NCBI GenBank assembly: GCA_963383645.1
Contig: OY726564.1
Location: 115,067,415-115,131,414 of the forward strand
Direction of reading: 5' to 3'
Origin: Muscardinus avellanarius
Taxonomy: Eukaryota > Chordata > Mammalia > Rodentia > Gliridae
Length of the DNA stretch: 64,000 bases
Shown here: in pieces, positions 50,998 to 62,204 of the stretch
How positions within the stretch are numbered: the first letter of the stretch is position 1
How the letters are laid out: every line of letters begins with the position of its first letter
Position numbers and translations under genes: made by a program
Notes under the pieces: model-generated
Seen by the model: the letters and a program-made list of their open reading frames with translations, nothing else
What the model was told of the DNA's origin: nothing
Databases searched by the model: none

Positions 50998-53900
50998 GTG
51001 GGTGTCAACTGCCAAGGGCGCCCTTAGCCAGAACATTAACAAAGCCCTTCATGGCTCTTGAGGATTTTTATATATCTCACCTAGGCTTCACAAAATTCTT
51101 CTCATGTGCATTGAATAAATGCCATTATCCCCATTCTAGAGATGAGAAAATTGAGGCATAGTTGAAATGTTGTATCCCAAGGCACGGGGCTAATGAGAGA
51201 ACAGGAATTAAATTAGCACTTAAAGCTAAAAATTAGAATTATAAAGTTATAATTTAATATCAACAATAAAATTATGACTTATTTATCAAAAGTAAAAATG
51301 TATAATTCTTATTCTTATGAAGTTAAGTGATATCATGGACTTATGCCTGTAATATAAATAAAAATAAAACAAATCATTTGAAAACAATCTTTATACTAAT
51401 AGTTGGAACTTTAAGACTGAATTAGTTTTTCAGAGGAATGAATCTAGGGAAAAACGCTGAGTGAAAGGCTAAACCGTAAGATACTTCTAGGGAAAAGCGA
51501 TCCATTAAATATGGTCAGAGTCTGCTGCTCATCAGAGGTGTAGAAGGGAAGTCAAGGAAAATGAATCATATCCTGGATCATGGTGGACTTTTTTCTATTT
51601 GCTCATGTACAGTGTATTTGTGTGTATATATACACACACATGTAGTGGGGAAGTAATGAAGTAAAGGACTAAGACTGGGAGGTCAGCCGGTGACTGTAGA
51701 AGGAAATTACCAGAATCATTACAGCAGATGCCTGAGTCTAGGGGGTTAAGGGAAAGAATATAAGGAAATGGAGGCAGCAGGTCTTACAACATCTCTTGGT
51801 TTTATATTGCTTCTTATACAATGGAGAAGACAAATAAGGTAGATAATATTTGAAAAAGGCAACAGAATCAAAAGTGAAAGTTTGGGCAAGATGGCTTTGT
51901 TTTCTTTCTTGATACTATTGTCTCATGTATTTCCCTTGCAGTGCTCATAAGTATGAATTAGAATGTTATGAGTGAGGGGTGAGGTGAGCAAGATGCACTT
52001 AAAATTTCCCATTAATAAAGTACAGAAATAGAAAACTCGTTTTGGATTGTCCATAGAGAGTCTCAGTTTTATAAAATATGAAACCTCATATCATGTTTTA
52101 TTTAGACGGATTGCAAGAAGGAAGAGAACGTTAACCAGGAATTAAAAGAGAATGGAACAGAAATAGACCACATCAGACAGCTTTCTGATCCTGAAAAATC
52201 TTTGAAGGATGAGGTTTCAGCAAGAAGAAATGATTTCATTTCTGTCCCAAGTATTCAGTCTTTGGATCCCATCTCAGATTCAGATAGTGAAAACTCTTTC
52301 CAAGAATCCAGACTAGAAAGCCAAAAAGACCTGGAGGAGGAAGAGGACGAGGAAGTAAGGAGATATATTATGGAGAAAATTATACAAGCTAACAAGCTTC
52401 TACAGAATCAAGAACCTGTGGATGATAGAAGGGAGAGAAGACTTAAGTTCAAAGACAACTTAGTTGACCTAGAAGTCCCTCCACTGGAAGACAGCGATGC
52501 TTACAAAGACTATTTTGAAAATGAAAACAGTATTTCTGGCAAACTGTCACAGTTATACATTTCCAGTGAATTGGGCCAAGAAAATGTGCTCCTGACGCTT
52601 ACAGAAGGAGGCTGTGAAGAAAACAAGGACAGGAAGATACTGGTAGAGAGAGATGGGAAGTTTGAACTTTTGAATTTACAAGATATTGAGAGCCAGGGGT
52701 TTCTGCCCCCCATTAATAATGGCGGTAATGCAGAAAACGAGCCTCAGCAGTGGGCACTCAGACCTCCCAACGCATCCGTCATCAGTGTCAAGAAAGAGGA
52801 GCCTGCTGCGAAGAGTCATGCTGCCCCTCACACATCCACAGGAGAGCCAGTGGTGTTTGTCCCTCAGCCCCCGGCCAACCCCAGGACGTGCCTGAACTCT
52901 GCAGCTAACTCAGATAGGAATAAAGGAAGTGGAAAATATAACCCACGGACACAGTCTGCCAATGTGTCACCTGTGACCTCAACGTATTGTCTGTCCCCTC
53001 GACAGAAGGAACTCCAGAAGCAGCTAGAGCAGAAGAGAGAAAAGCTAAAGAGAGAGGTGAGGACGCCAAGCGGCATTCTTTGGAAGAGAGTGTTTTCATG
53101 TTTTATAAATGCAATAGGAACTGGAAATTATTTTTTGAAGTGTCGGAGACTTTTGTTCACTTGCTTTCATTTTCTATTGTGTTAAGAATATGTTTGTGAA
53201 TAAAACACTGTGACTACCTCACAAAGTTGCTGAGGCTGGCCACGAACCTGTGATCTTCCAAATATTAGGATTATAAGCATGTGCCACCACGCCCAGCTGG
53301 CTAAAATATTTTTAAAGCAAGACCTAGATAGCATATCCTATTTATACAATACTTCCATGTATATCTCTCATTGATTATGGCATTTTTCTTTCATAAATAT
53401 ACTTATAACAATTCAAATTTAACAACAGTATACAATATTATAAATCATAAAATTAATATATGCCATGTGTTAATATAATTCTATAAAATGTATGTTAAGG
53501 CATTTGAAGTGCTTCTAGAGTGTGTTTTTTCTTTTTCTTTTGCATTGTTGGAATTTATTGAGTCTAATTCTAGACATAAATGAGGAATAGAAAAGAGATT
53601 CCCAAGTACCTTTGAACATGTATTGTAGATCTCTGTAATTGTGGACTTTAGCTCTACATTTTAACTTATCTGAAAGAAATCAACATTGTTTTTACCCCTA
53701 AGTAAATTAGAGACCCTATTTTTTAAGGGGGAACAATTTTCAGATAGAATGTTTCAGAGGTAGAGAATCCTAAGTTCATCTTAAAATATATCTCTCTACT
53801 TTGATAATTCATATAACTTTACTACTTTTCCATTAATTTATTTTTATATTATTTCCACTAGGAAGAAATACGGAAACTAGAAGAAGAGAAAGAAAAGAAA

Positions 53901-56900
53901 AAAGAGAATGACATGGTATTTAAAGCATGGTTGCAAAAGAAAAGAGAGCAGGTTTTGGAAATAAGAAGAATTCAACGAGCAAAGCAAATCGAAGACATGA
54001 GCAGCAGAGTAAGTCACCGTCTCTGAAACACAGGTTCGAGCGGGTTGTGGGGGTGAGCGCTTCTCATCCCAGTGCTTGGGGCTCGCAGGAGGGTCACAGG
54101 TCCTCTGCCAGCCTCAGCAACTTAGTGAAGCGCTCTGCAACTTAGTCAGACCCTGCTTCAAAATTAAAAACAGGAAGCCGGGCGTGGTGGCGCACGCTTG
54201 TAATCCCAGCATCTGGGAGGCTGAGACCAGACGATCACGGTTAGTGGACAGCCTCAGCTGTCCTTTGCAACTTAGTGAGACCCTGTTTTAAAATAAAGAA
54301 TAAAAAATAGGGCAAGGGGTGTAGCTCGGAGGTGGAATGCCCCTGGGTTCCATCCCAAACCCGCAAGAAAAAAAAAATTTCAAAACAGAGGAAATCAAGA
54401 GAAAGTAAAATTATATCTCAGTACTAAAATTTAAAACTAAATTCTCAGCTAATGCAGAATCTATAGTCCAACAGTATGTGAGGATGAATGTTCACTGTAC
54501 CATACACAGCACTATATGTGGTTTATTTTCTAACTTTGTATTCAGATAGTAATATTACATGTTTGTATACCGGCATAGGTTTGTATATATTTGTGACATA
54601 ATAGGAAATCTGCATATAAATTGGTCTCTAGTCCTGGTTATTGGCTCCTAAAACTCTCATAATTTCTCAAGCAATACGGTGCTAGGTGTGTCTTTTATTC
54701 TAATACTTGGTCTTTGACTTGGTTCTTGATAGGGAGTGCCAAATCCCGTAGAATTTCCTGAGTGATGGGAGTGTCTTGTTCTAATGAGGTGACTCTTGGT
54801 AGGCTCCTGGGTGGGGTGATCTGAGAATGACTAAGCCATGTTTAGAAGCAGGGCACCTTCCTTGCCATTCCCCATCATGTAGGAAAGGCAAAGAAGTCAG
54901 AGACTGAGTCAGTGATCATGACTACGTGACAAAGAGTCATTACAAACCCCTCTGGTGTGGGGTTTGGAGAACCTGATTGTTAAACACATTGGGCGCTGGG
55001 AAGGTGGTGTGCCTGGAGACACCTTGGCACCTTTGAGCCCTTCGCATATACTCTACCCTGTGAATCTCTATATGACTGTTCATCTGTATCTTTTGTTAAT
55101 ATAAGAAATGGCAAATGTGTTTCTCTGAGTTCTGTGAGTTTCTCTAGCAAATTAATTGAGCCTAAGGAGAGGAACATAAGTCCCTAGACCCTCGTTTGAT
55201 CAGCCAGCAGCACAGATCACAATATGGGGCATTCAATTAGTGTCTAAAGTGGCTGCAGTCTTGTGGGACTGATCCTGCAGCCTGTGTGCAGTTAGATGGA
55301 GCCAGAACTGAGCTGCATTGTATGATTCCCAGCTGGAGTTGTATGGTCAAGGTGGATAAGCCCCACGAGCATTTTGTTGGCCAAAGATGAAATTTTTTGT
55401 GTTGGATGTAAATTACAAGGAAAACATTTGTTGTTTTTTTTTAATATAGTATAAATACTCTTCTGTGAGTATCTTGCTTATAATTTTTTCAGTCTTATTT
55501 TTCTGAATAAGTCTTACTGAATTAAATATTAGGGATTTTTCTACTTTATTATATCTGTCACAAATATGTTTTTCTAACCTGACAGTATTAATTTTTACAC
55601 ATTATTTATTATACCATTTGTAACCATTTTAGCTTTTAAGATCGTTGAATGGGCAATGCGTTTGTAGCCAAGACACAAAAACCATAAACTTGAAGGTAAA
55701 TTATTGAGAAATTTGGCAAAAATGATATTGTAAAATAATATATACAACCACTGTGCAAACTTATTTTAGAAAGAGAAAATATGGATCAAGATACACAACT
55801 CTTCCCAGTGTCCTGGTGCATGCACTTGGGAAGCTGAGATAGGAAGATTGTAGATTTGAGGCCAGAAGACCCCATTTCACAATTCAAAGTTAACCTCTAG
55901 GTCTTTGAACCATCTAGAGTTGACTTTTGTGTGGGGTGGGAGGTTAGGGTTTAGTTCCATTTTTCTACATATGGATAGCCAGTTCTCCCAGCAGCATTTG
56001 TAGAAAAGGCCGTCCTTTCTCCAGTGTATGTCTTTGACACCTTTATCAGTGATCAGCGGGCTTTGTTCTTGAATCTTCTGTTCCATTTGTCTTTTTTTTT
56101 GTGGCATTACCATGCTATTTTAATTGCTATCACTTTGCAGTACAGTTTAATGCCTCTGACATGATTCTTACTGCTGAAAATAGTTTTGTATATTCTGGGT
56201 GTTTTGTTTTTCCATATGAATCTTATAAGTGATTCTTCTAGGTCTATTCAAACTGATTATGGTATTTTGATAGGGATTGCATTGAATGTGTAGATAGCTT
56301 TTAGAAGCATAGCCATTTTGACTATATTTATTCTTTCTATCCAAGAGCATGGGAGGTGTTTCCATTTTCTAAAATCTTTGATTTCTTTCTTTAGTGATTT
56401 ATAATTTTCCTTAAAGAGGTTTTTCACCTCTTTGGTTAGATTTATTCCTAGGTATTTTATCTTCTTTGAGGTTATTGTGAATGGAATTATTTTCTATATT
56501 TCTTCTTCAGTGGATTCATGATTGGTGTAAATGAGTGCTAATAATTTTCATAGGTTGATTTTTGGATCCAGCTACTTTGCTGTAACTATTCATCCCCTCT
56601 AGAAGTCTTCTTGATGAGTTTATTGGATCTTCTATGTAAAGTATCATGTTGCCTATAAACAAAGATAGTTTCAATTCTTCTTTTCCCATTTGTATTCCTT
56701 TGATTTCTTTTTCCTGTCTTATTGCTGAGGCTAGAGCTTCGAGTACTATGTTGAATAGGAGTGGTGACAGTGGGCATCCTTACGTTGTTTCTATTCTTAA
56801 AACTTAAAAAAAATGCTAGAACTTAAAAGATAAGCAACACAAGAGTCGGGCCATATATCTAGAAACATGTACATGGCGTTCCTTCAGAAACCGCTCTGAA

Positions 56901-58724
56901 GACTCAACTTCACCCACACTGATATCCAGCCTCTCTTTGTTTTATATGTTTGTATTATTGTGCAAAATTATTTTGACAAAGAGTTCAAAGCTTTTAATCA
57001 ATGAGCCTTTTTTGTGTTGGGGGTTCAACTCAGGGCATTGCTCAGATTAGGTAAGTGTCCTTTGCCAGTGAGCTACTCCCCAGCCCTCTTGACAAGACTT
57101 TTTATTTATTTATTTATTTTTTGGTGGTACTGGGGTTCCTGGAAGCCCTCCTTCCTCCGGGCTACACTCCCAGACCTGTTTTATATTTTTGAAACAGGGT
57201 CTCTTACGCCAGCACGGCTGGCTTCAAACCTGCGCGATCCTCCTGTCTCCGCCTCCCAAGCGCGGGGATTACAAGCGTGGCCACCACGCCCGGCCTTGAC
57301 AAGGCTTTTTAAAGAAATGCTTGGTAGTGAGTTCACTGATGAATTTCCTGAAGAGAAAGGCAATCAGCACTGCTGAATCAAGAGAGTACATTTAGAAGTG
57401 CCGGTAACAAAGTTGGGGTGTTTATGAAAACTTGATGAGTGGGTTGTGTATTCTTGTAAATGAGTAGGATGTGTATTCTTGTAGGCTCCCATAGCAGGCC
57501 TCAAAAAGTATGTTTTGGTTTATCTAAGGTAAGCAAAACTTGCTTTTCTACTCAGCAGGAAAACAGAGATCCACAAGAAGCTTTTCGATTATGGCTTAAA
57601 AAAAAGCATGAGGAGCAGATGAAAGAAAGGAAGACAGAGGAACTAAGGAAGCAGGAAGAGTGCTTATTCTTCCTTAAGGGGACAGAAGGACGAGAAAGAG
57701 CTTTTAAACAGTAAGTAAAGGCAGGGCGTGTTTGTCTTTCTCAAGGCTAACCTGATCTGGGCAAGACTTTGCATTACTGATTCGGAGACTATAGACCTGG
57801 CTTCATAATGCTGCTAGCCAGCCTTGGGGAGAGTCGGAGGCTGCTCCACCAGCGCTCAGTCCATCTGTTTGAAGTTCACCACTTGCTGCCGCCGCTGCCG
57901 CCTCCTCCCCACTCCTTTCCCTCATAACATGCATTGAAGAAGTGGAAGCTATTTGCATTTTCATCACATAAAAATCACGACTGTTAATATTAGAATGTTA
58001 ATACCCTAGATATTTTACTATATGTTTATAATTTTGAAATATAAATTGAGATGCTCTATATATGGTTCTGCATCTGCTTATTAATGATCTCTTCTAATAT
58101 CCAGTCCACATCTATTTTTTCCTCAGTGACCTATGCATGACTTCGAGGTAGTTTGTTTCAACTATTACACATTTCAGGACCTTAAAAGATTTTGATTTTT
58201 TCCCCTTAAGCCTTTTTAGGCCATGTAGAGATTTATTTATTTTTAGTTTTTACTGGTGCATTGTATTTTTACATCATAATGGGGCAAAAAACTTGTGTAG
58301 ACTCTATGTAGATATTTAGTTGCTTAGATTTCTGGAAAACCATATATGCGTGTGTACATGTATGTACATGCACACACCCTACATGCACACTCATCTACCA
58401 GCCCTAAGTGTGTAGAGTTACTTGAATTTCACAAGCTCTATCAACTTGATTCCTTAGAATGTGGACTCTGCCCCTTTTGGTGTTTTCATGCTCAGGCTTT
58501 CTTTTAAAGAAAGAGCTATTTTAAAGCCGGGCGTGGTGATGCACACTTGTAATCCAGCATTTGGGAGGCTGAGATCGGAGGATTGTGGTTCACGGAAAGC
58601 CTCAGCTACTTAGTGAGGCCCTCTGCAACTCAGTGAGACCCGATTTTAAAATAAAGAATAAAAAGTAGGGCAGGGGGTATAGCTCGGAGGTCAAATGCCC
58701 CTGGGTTCCATCCCCAGACCCGCC

Positions 58725-58756
<32 letters not shown>

Positions 58757-59364
58757 TATTTTATGCACGGAAAAGCAAGAGCTCTATAACTTCACTGCCA
58801 AGAGGAGTAAGGTAGCATTTCTGATCATTCACCTAACCTGGATAGCTGATGATTTAGAATATAGCTAATTGCAAAGAATAAGTTCTTTGGAATTTATCAA
58901 AGTTATTTGCTTAGAAGACTATATTTCTAAAAAAGAATAAGACATAGCATATGGAAAATATTTTATTACCAAAAAGCCAATTAAGTTGCCACCTTTATCA
59001 TAAAACAGCTTCAAATATTTGATCCCAAATGTCACCGTGCTTTTTAAAATGAGTCCAGGCCTGTAAACCTGAACAATTTCAGTTAATACCTTTATAATTT
59101 GTGTTGTGACATTATTTCAGTGTAAAAATGTCACTTTCTTATCCTCAGAGCATGAAAAACATATCTAGGTGATACTAAATCTGATGTTCCTCTTTCTACA
59201 GATGGCTAAGAAGGAAACGGATAGAAAAAATAGCTGAACAAGAAGCCCTCAAAGAACGGAGCAGACAGCTCCGCCTGGAAGCGAGGCGCTCCAGACAGCT
59301 GCAGAGCTACCTGTATCCGGTGTCGGAGGCCAGGTCTTTTCGTTTTACTGATAATTACAACTGA
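50881..59364 (+). CDS. CCDC181: Coiled-coil domain-containing protein 181, complete five-exon CDS
   Basis: Microtubule-binding coiled-coil protein of sperm flagella and motile cilia (family knowledge; reported HOOK1 partner). Coding exons: 50881-50997, 52106-53056, 53862-54008, 57556-57710 and 59202-59364. They sum to 1533 nt, i.e. 510 residues plus stop (human about 509). Exon joins are in phase 0, 0, 0 and 2. The N-terminus has the acidic motif [12 protein letters not shown]. Residues about 95-125 hold a Ser/Asp run and an acidic stretch (LEEEEDEE), followed by [20 protein letters not shown]. The C-terminal third (about 335-500) is Lys/Glu/Arg-rich predicted coiled coil with [12 protein letters not shown] and [17 protein letters not shown] units. 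The protein is recognised by similarity to human CCDC181 (C1orf114). No lesions are seen. Confidence 0.97.
50998..52105 (+). other. CCDC181: CCDC181 intron 2
   Basis: An MIR-like fragment lies at 51100-51225 (attatccccattctagagatgagaaaattgaggc). The rest is unassigned. Confidence 0.85.
52106..53056 (+). CDS. CCDC181: CCDC181 large coding exon (residues 40-356)
   Basis: 951 nt. Acceptor catgttttatttag, donor gtgagg after AAGAGAGAG, phase 0 at both ends. Includes [15 protein letters not shown], the acidic LEEEEDEE run, [17 protein letters not shown], and the conserved [20 protein letters not shown] at the start of the coiled coil. The genomic frame stays open into the intron to about 53185, which is not coding. 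Confidence 0.97.
53057..53861 (+). other. CCDC181: CCDC181 intron 3
   Basis: A B1 half in reverse lies at 53217-53300 (gttgctgaggctggccacgaacctg to caccacgcccagct); the rest is AT-rich and unassigned. Confidence 0.85.
53862..54008 (+). CDS. CCDC181: CCDC181 coding exon (residues 357-405)
   Basis: 147 nt. Acceptor atttccactag, donor gtaagt (strong), phase 0. Strongly charged: [16 protein letters not shown], then [21 protein letters not shown] clear helical coiled-coil segment of the family. Confidence 0.96.
54035..54366 (+). mobile_element. Two adjacent B1-dID SINEs
   Basis: A B1-half remnant at 54035-54168 and a full copy at 54177-54366 (agccgggcgtggtggcgcacgcttg to ttccatcccaaacccgcaag). 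The first begins only about 25 bp after the exon donor. Confidence 0.85.
54580..55400 (+). mobile_element. LTR-like old repeat
   Basis: ctgttcatctgtatcttttgttaatataag, tttctctgagttctgtgagtttctctagcaaattaattgagcc and ggctgcagtcttgtgggactgatcctgcagcctgtg have the layout of an old ERV LTR end. Family not assigned; no proviral genes seen. Confidence 0.45.
55895..56815 (-). mobile_element. Degenerate L1 ORF2 fragment
   Basis: Minus strand encodes reverse-transcriptase pieces such as [29 protein letters not shown] and FNAIPIKIP. The catalytic FADD block reads as FIGN and the frame is broken by stops, so it is inactive. Confidence 0.85.
57010..57088 (-). mobile_element. ID half-element
   Basis: gttgggggttcaactcagggcattgctcagattaggtaag to gagctactccccagccct. 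Confidence 0.75.
57096..57294 (-). mobile_element. Young B1-dID SINE
   Basis: tttggtggtactggggttcctggaagcc to gcgtggccaccacgcccggc, flanked by cttgacaag on both sides; 260 bp upstream of a CCDC181 coding exon. Confidence 0.94.
57556..57710 (+). CDS. CCDC181: CCDC181 coding exon with tandem CAGCAG acceptor
   Basis: Acceptor region cttttctactcagcaggaaaac offers two AGs three bases apart. The upstream one keeps Gln406 ([10 protein letters not shown]), matching the human protein; the downstream one (start 57559) would drop it. The exon encodes [20 protein letters not shown] and [17 protein letters not shown]. Donor gtaagt, phase 2. Confidence 0.95.
57711..59201 (+). other. CCDC181: CCDC181 intron 5
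   Basis: Contains a GCC-rich patch near 57885, a short L1 3'-end-like piece at 58225-58300 and one SINE; 58765-59200 unassigned. Confidence 0.85.
58524..58751 (+). mobile_element. B1-dID SINE with 12-bp target duplication
   Basis: aagccgggcgtggtgatgcacacttg through ttccatccccagacccgcc and a 29-bp poly(A); agagctatttta at 58512-58523 and 58752-58763. Confidence 0.94.
59202..59364 (+). CDS. CCDC181: CCDC181 last coding exon and stop
   Basis: Acceptor cctctttctacag. The first base completes Gln, then [20 protein letters not shown] and a C-terminal [14 protein letters not shown] end, TGA at 59362-59364. The ending FRFTD.YN is the family C-terminus as I recall it. Confidence 0.96.
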
Positions 59365-59550
59365 ACTTATCTATTAAAGACTTCATTTGGCAGCTACTAT
59401 CATCCAAACTTTGCATATCCTTTCTTATGGCTCTTGTGTTTTGGTAATACTCTAAATTATGTAAATGTAAATGGTATTTATCTTTTGGTGATGTTGGAAG
59501 TAAATTTGTTTCTTACCACTATAACAAAATAAACTTTTCTCAGTGTTGGA
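59365..59550 (+). other. CCDC181: CCDC181 3' UTR and poly(A) signal
   Basis: Short AT-rich 3' UTR. AATAAA at 59528-59533 (acaaaataaactttt) with a GT-rich stretch after it (cagtgttggaaggtgctcg). An ATTAAA variant lies at 59372. Cleavage near 59550 is inferred. Confidence 0.75.
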
Positions 59551-59689
59551 AGGTGCTCGCCTCTTAGTCTGTGCAGGGAACTGAATAACAAACTCTGCGT
59601 TCTGCTTCAAAATAATTTTATTAACATTTCTATCTAGAAATGACACAAGAAAGGACAGATTTAATTCATACTTCCTATTGACATTTTAA

Positions 59690-60460
59690 AAATAAGGTAG
59701 GAAGTATAACTTATTTTGTGAAAATTATCTTATTGGTATATTACAATTATATTGAATAATGAGATTCATTGCAACATATTAGTATAGACCCATAACAAAA
59801 TTTGATCTATTTAATTCCCTGGTACCTTCCCTTCCTCTCCCCTTCCTTCCCCATAACCCGCTTCTGCTACCCTAATCTGTCTTTGATTTTTATAAGATCC
59901 TTTTCCCCCCTTTTTCTCTCCCATGTATGAGAGAAAGTATTCTATACTTGACTTTCTGAGTCTGGCTTAATAATTTCACTTAATAATGATGTTCTGTAGT
60001 TCTGTCCATTTTTCCTCTGCGCCTGGGTTCAATCCCCAGTACCATACACATACAAATTCCTTGAATGCCTATAGCAGATTTTTTCATTGATCCACTGAAA
60101 AACATTTGGGATACATATCCACTATTTGGCTCTTGTGACTAACACTGCTGTAAACATGTGTACAAAAATACATACTAGTCCCTGATTTAAATTATTTTGT
60201 GTATTTACCTATAGGTGGAATTTCTAGGCCATACAGTAATTTTGCTTAATTTTTGGAGGAATTTCCATACTGTCTTTAATAGCTGCTGTATCACTTTATA
60301 TCCTGATAAAACATGAGGATTTCCATCTCCCCACAGCTCTGCCAACACGTTATTTTGCTTTTTTACTATTAGCCATCTAGTGAGTATGAAGAGGTACTGA
60401 CTTAATTTTTTAATGATTAGTTACGTGAGAATATTTTGATGTTCTTGCTGGCTATTTTAT
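59690..60460 (-). mobile_element. L1 3' end, antisense
   Basis: tatgagagaaagtattc, ttaataatgatgttctgtagttctgtcc, ttggctcttgtgactaacactgctgtaaacatg and ggaggaatttccatactgtc, with a foreign ID tail (60020-60052, gggttcaatccccagtaccat) inside. Confidence 0.75.
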
Positions 60461-60469
60461 CAGCACAAT

Positions 60470-60810
60470 TCATGGTCTAGATAGCCTAGGTGTCTGTCAA
60501 CAGGTGAAACGGGGCACATATACATAACAATTTTATTGAGTCATAAAGAATATCAACGTTATGTCATTTGCAGGAAAACAGATGGACCTAGAGACCACGT
60601 TTGAGTGAAATACTTAAGACCAGAGAGAAGAACATTGCATGTTTTCCTTCTTGTGGAAGCTAGAAGGAAAAAATGGGAAAATAAAGACTCCATGGAATTA
60701 GAAGAGACCAGTAGGGCAGAGCAAGGGAGGGGGAAGAGTAGGGGAAGTACTGAGTGACAAACTGATCAAGTTATATTTTTTTAATGTCTATACAAATATG
60801 ACACAATGAA
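60470..60810 (+). mobile_element. L1 3' end, sense
   Basis: tagcctaggtgtctgtcaacaggtg, ttgagtcataaagaatatcaac, gcaggaaaacagatggacc and gagagaagaacattgcatgttttcc: the same L1 3' region as the preceding antisense piece, inverted. Confidence 0.75.
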
Positions 60811-61269
60811 ACCCACCATTCCCAAAACTGATCCTTCACCATATCCTTCACCCTCAGTTTTTTCTCTAAGTACTGTTTTTGTAGCTCAGCATTACGATTA
60901 AGGGAACACAACTCCTTTCCCTGCCCAACAGCTCTATAAGGGTCAGATAACTTTTTCTATGAAGGACCAGGCTCTGAGGACCACAGAAGCCCAGCTGCAT
61001 CTACTTAATTATGTTGTGCAAGAACGGCAAAGACAGTAGCAAATTAAAGGCTTGGCCACATTTGACTCACAGGTATAGTTTGTCCTTGACTTTGGCTCAC
61101 CAAAATGAGATCTGTTTATATTAATAGCCAACAAGATAAATAATTTTGGGCCTCAAAGACAGTTATAAAATATTTTTCTCTTAAGAGTCTTTTAATATAA
61201 ACACTGTGTACTGCCTGGAAATTATTTACTTGAAACATACCTAAACAGTTTCATTCTTTTCTTACCCTG
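60811..61269. other. Noncoding between convergent genes
   Basis: The segment around 60940-61090 (gggtcagataactttttctatgaaggaccagg, ctgcatctacttaattatgttgtgc, ttggccacatttgactcacagg) reads like an old dispersed repeat; not named. Confidence 0.35.
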
Positions 61270-61434
61270 AGATATTTATTAAGAAAGGTAATCTGCAGTC
61301 CAGTATATGAAATATCTTTGCAGATATACATTTTGCAAAGAGGAAGTGATATTACTTCTAGCATTATAAGAACCTCTGCTCCCAAATAATAGCGTCCCTT
61401 GGATACAATCTGCATCCAACGTGATAAGTTAACA
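61270..61434 (-). other. BLZF1: BLZF1 3' UTR start and nearest poly(A) signal
   Basis: Reading the minus strand, AATAAA (plus-strand tttatt at 61275-61280) lies about 155 nt after the stop. Later hexamers at 60532 and 59617 fall in or beyond L1 sequence, so a longer 3' UTR overlapping the CCDC181 end is possible but not shown. Confidence 0.4.
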
Positions 61435-61620
61435 TTAAAGTGCAATAAGTTCTCCCTGGCAGTGATTGCAGCAATTGAAAGTTATATTTTCATATCTGGT
61501 ATAAGGATGGAATCGTCCAATGTTTTTCTTTGTAGCAAGTAATGTGGCGGGTGAAGACTCTGAAAACGGATTATCGGGTGAGCTTTCTGTACAGGTAACT
61601 GGATCCAAAATGTGTAGAAG
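61435..61620 (-). CDS. BLZF1: BLZF1 terminal coding exon
   Basis: Minus-strand acceptor ctctcattttccttag, then 61 codons and TAA (plus-strand 61435-61437). Ends with YENITFNCCNHCQGELIAL, the GRASP55-binding tail. Gln replaces the human Arg in this tail; the cysteines and histidine are kept. Confidence 0.95.
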   Translation of the reverse strand, partial: LLHILDPVTCTESSPDNPFSESSPATLLATKKNIGRFHPYTRYENITFNCCNHCQGELIAL

Positions 61621-62131
61621 CTAAGGAAAATGAGAGAAAATGTTAGACAGATGCAGGATGGACAGTATTAGCCTTTGGTTTCACTGATGTTTTAACTATA
61701 AACTTCCATTTATTTTATATGGAACTACCATGAAAATCACATTTAACTGATGAATTATAAATTTAACAGTGATGACACCTAGTTATTACATTACCCAACT
61801 ATATGTGGGCATTAACGTAATTTCTTAAGACTGAAAGTAACCTATTTACTAATGATTACTACAATTAAAAGTCTATACAGTGGTTTTATATCGAAAAAGA
61901 AAACCTCTTGCCTTTTCAGCCATCTTCTCAGCGGGGGTGCTGCAGAACTCAACTGCTGCTGGACTCTTTTTTTGGTTGGGAAGGCCAACATTTCCCAGAA
62001 GGTGAGAATTCAATGCTTTGGCCAACTTGTGATTTGTCAGTGCGAGTTCTGCTGTGCTGTGGGGCTGTGCACTCGGGGAGTAAGTTTGCTCTCTTCCCCA
62101 CTGCAAGGAGACCACGAGCTCCTCCAAAAAT
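61435..62131 (-). CDS. BLZF1: Golgin-45 (BLZF1), last two coding exons (partial gene)
   Basis: Golgin-45 is a coiled-coil Golgi protein that binds GRASP55 and Rab2 and helps keep cisternae stacked. Only its C-terminal about 134 residues lie here, on the minus strand: exon 62131-61912 (220 nt) and exon 61620-61435 with stop. Recognised human-like blocks are LEEL.VSLQWGREQTY, PHSTAELALTNHKLAKA, NSHLLGNVG, VEFCSTPAEKMAE, ILDPVTC, KKNIGRFHPYTRYENITFNC and the terminal CCNHC.GELIAL. The C-terminal cysteine cluster and hydrophobic tail are the known GRASP55 zinc/PDZ contact. Phases agree (phase 0 junction). Upstream exons were not found before 64000 and must lie beyond the window. The gene converges on CCDC181, as in human. 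Confidence 0.95.
61912..62131 (-). CDS. BLZF1: BLZF1 penultimate coding exon
   Basis: On the minus strand the acceptor is tgttctgtgcag before attttt ggag. One base completes a split Lys codon, then 73 codons run from FLEELVVSLQWGREQTYSPS to TPAEKMAEK. The donor is GC rather than GT (gaaaag|gcaaga), with a consensus-like GC-AG context. Continuing to the next exon in phase 0 gives AEK-LLHILDP, aligning with the human sequence without gaps. Confidence 0.94.
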
Positions 62132-62204
62132 CTGCACAGAACACACAGGAACAAAATATAAAAACCAGCATAGAAAATAAGCAAAACACATTTCTGAAAC
62201 TTGT

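Larger units (their letters stand above)
54009..57555 (+). other. CCDC181: CCDC181 intron 4
   Basis: 3.5 kb from donor gtaagt to the CAGCAG acceptor, nearly all transposon-derived: three SINE pieces at the left, an LTR-like stretch, antisense L1 and a young SINE. Confidence 0.88.

Noticed and set aside
55877..56777. Minus-strand ORFs in CCDC181 intron 4 as a gene
   Set aside because: They are pieces of a decayed L1 ORF2 with a lost catalytic block and multiple stops.
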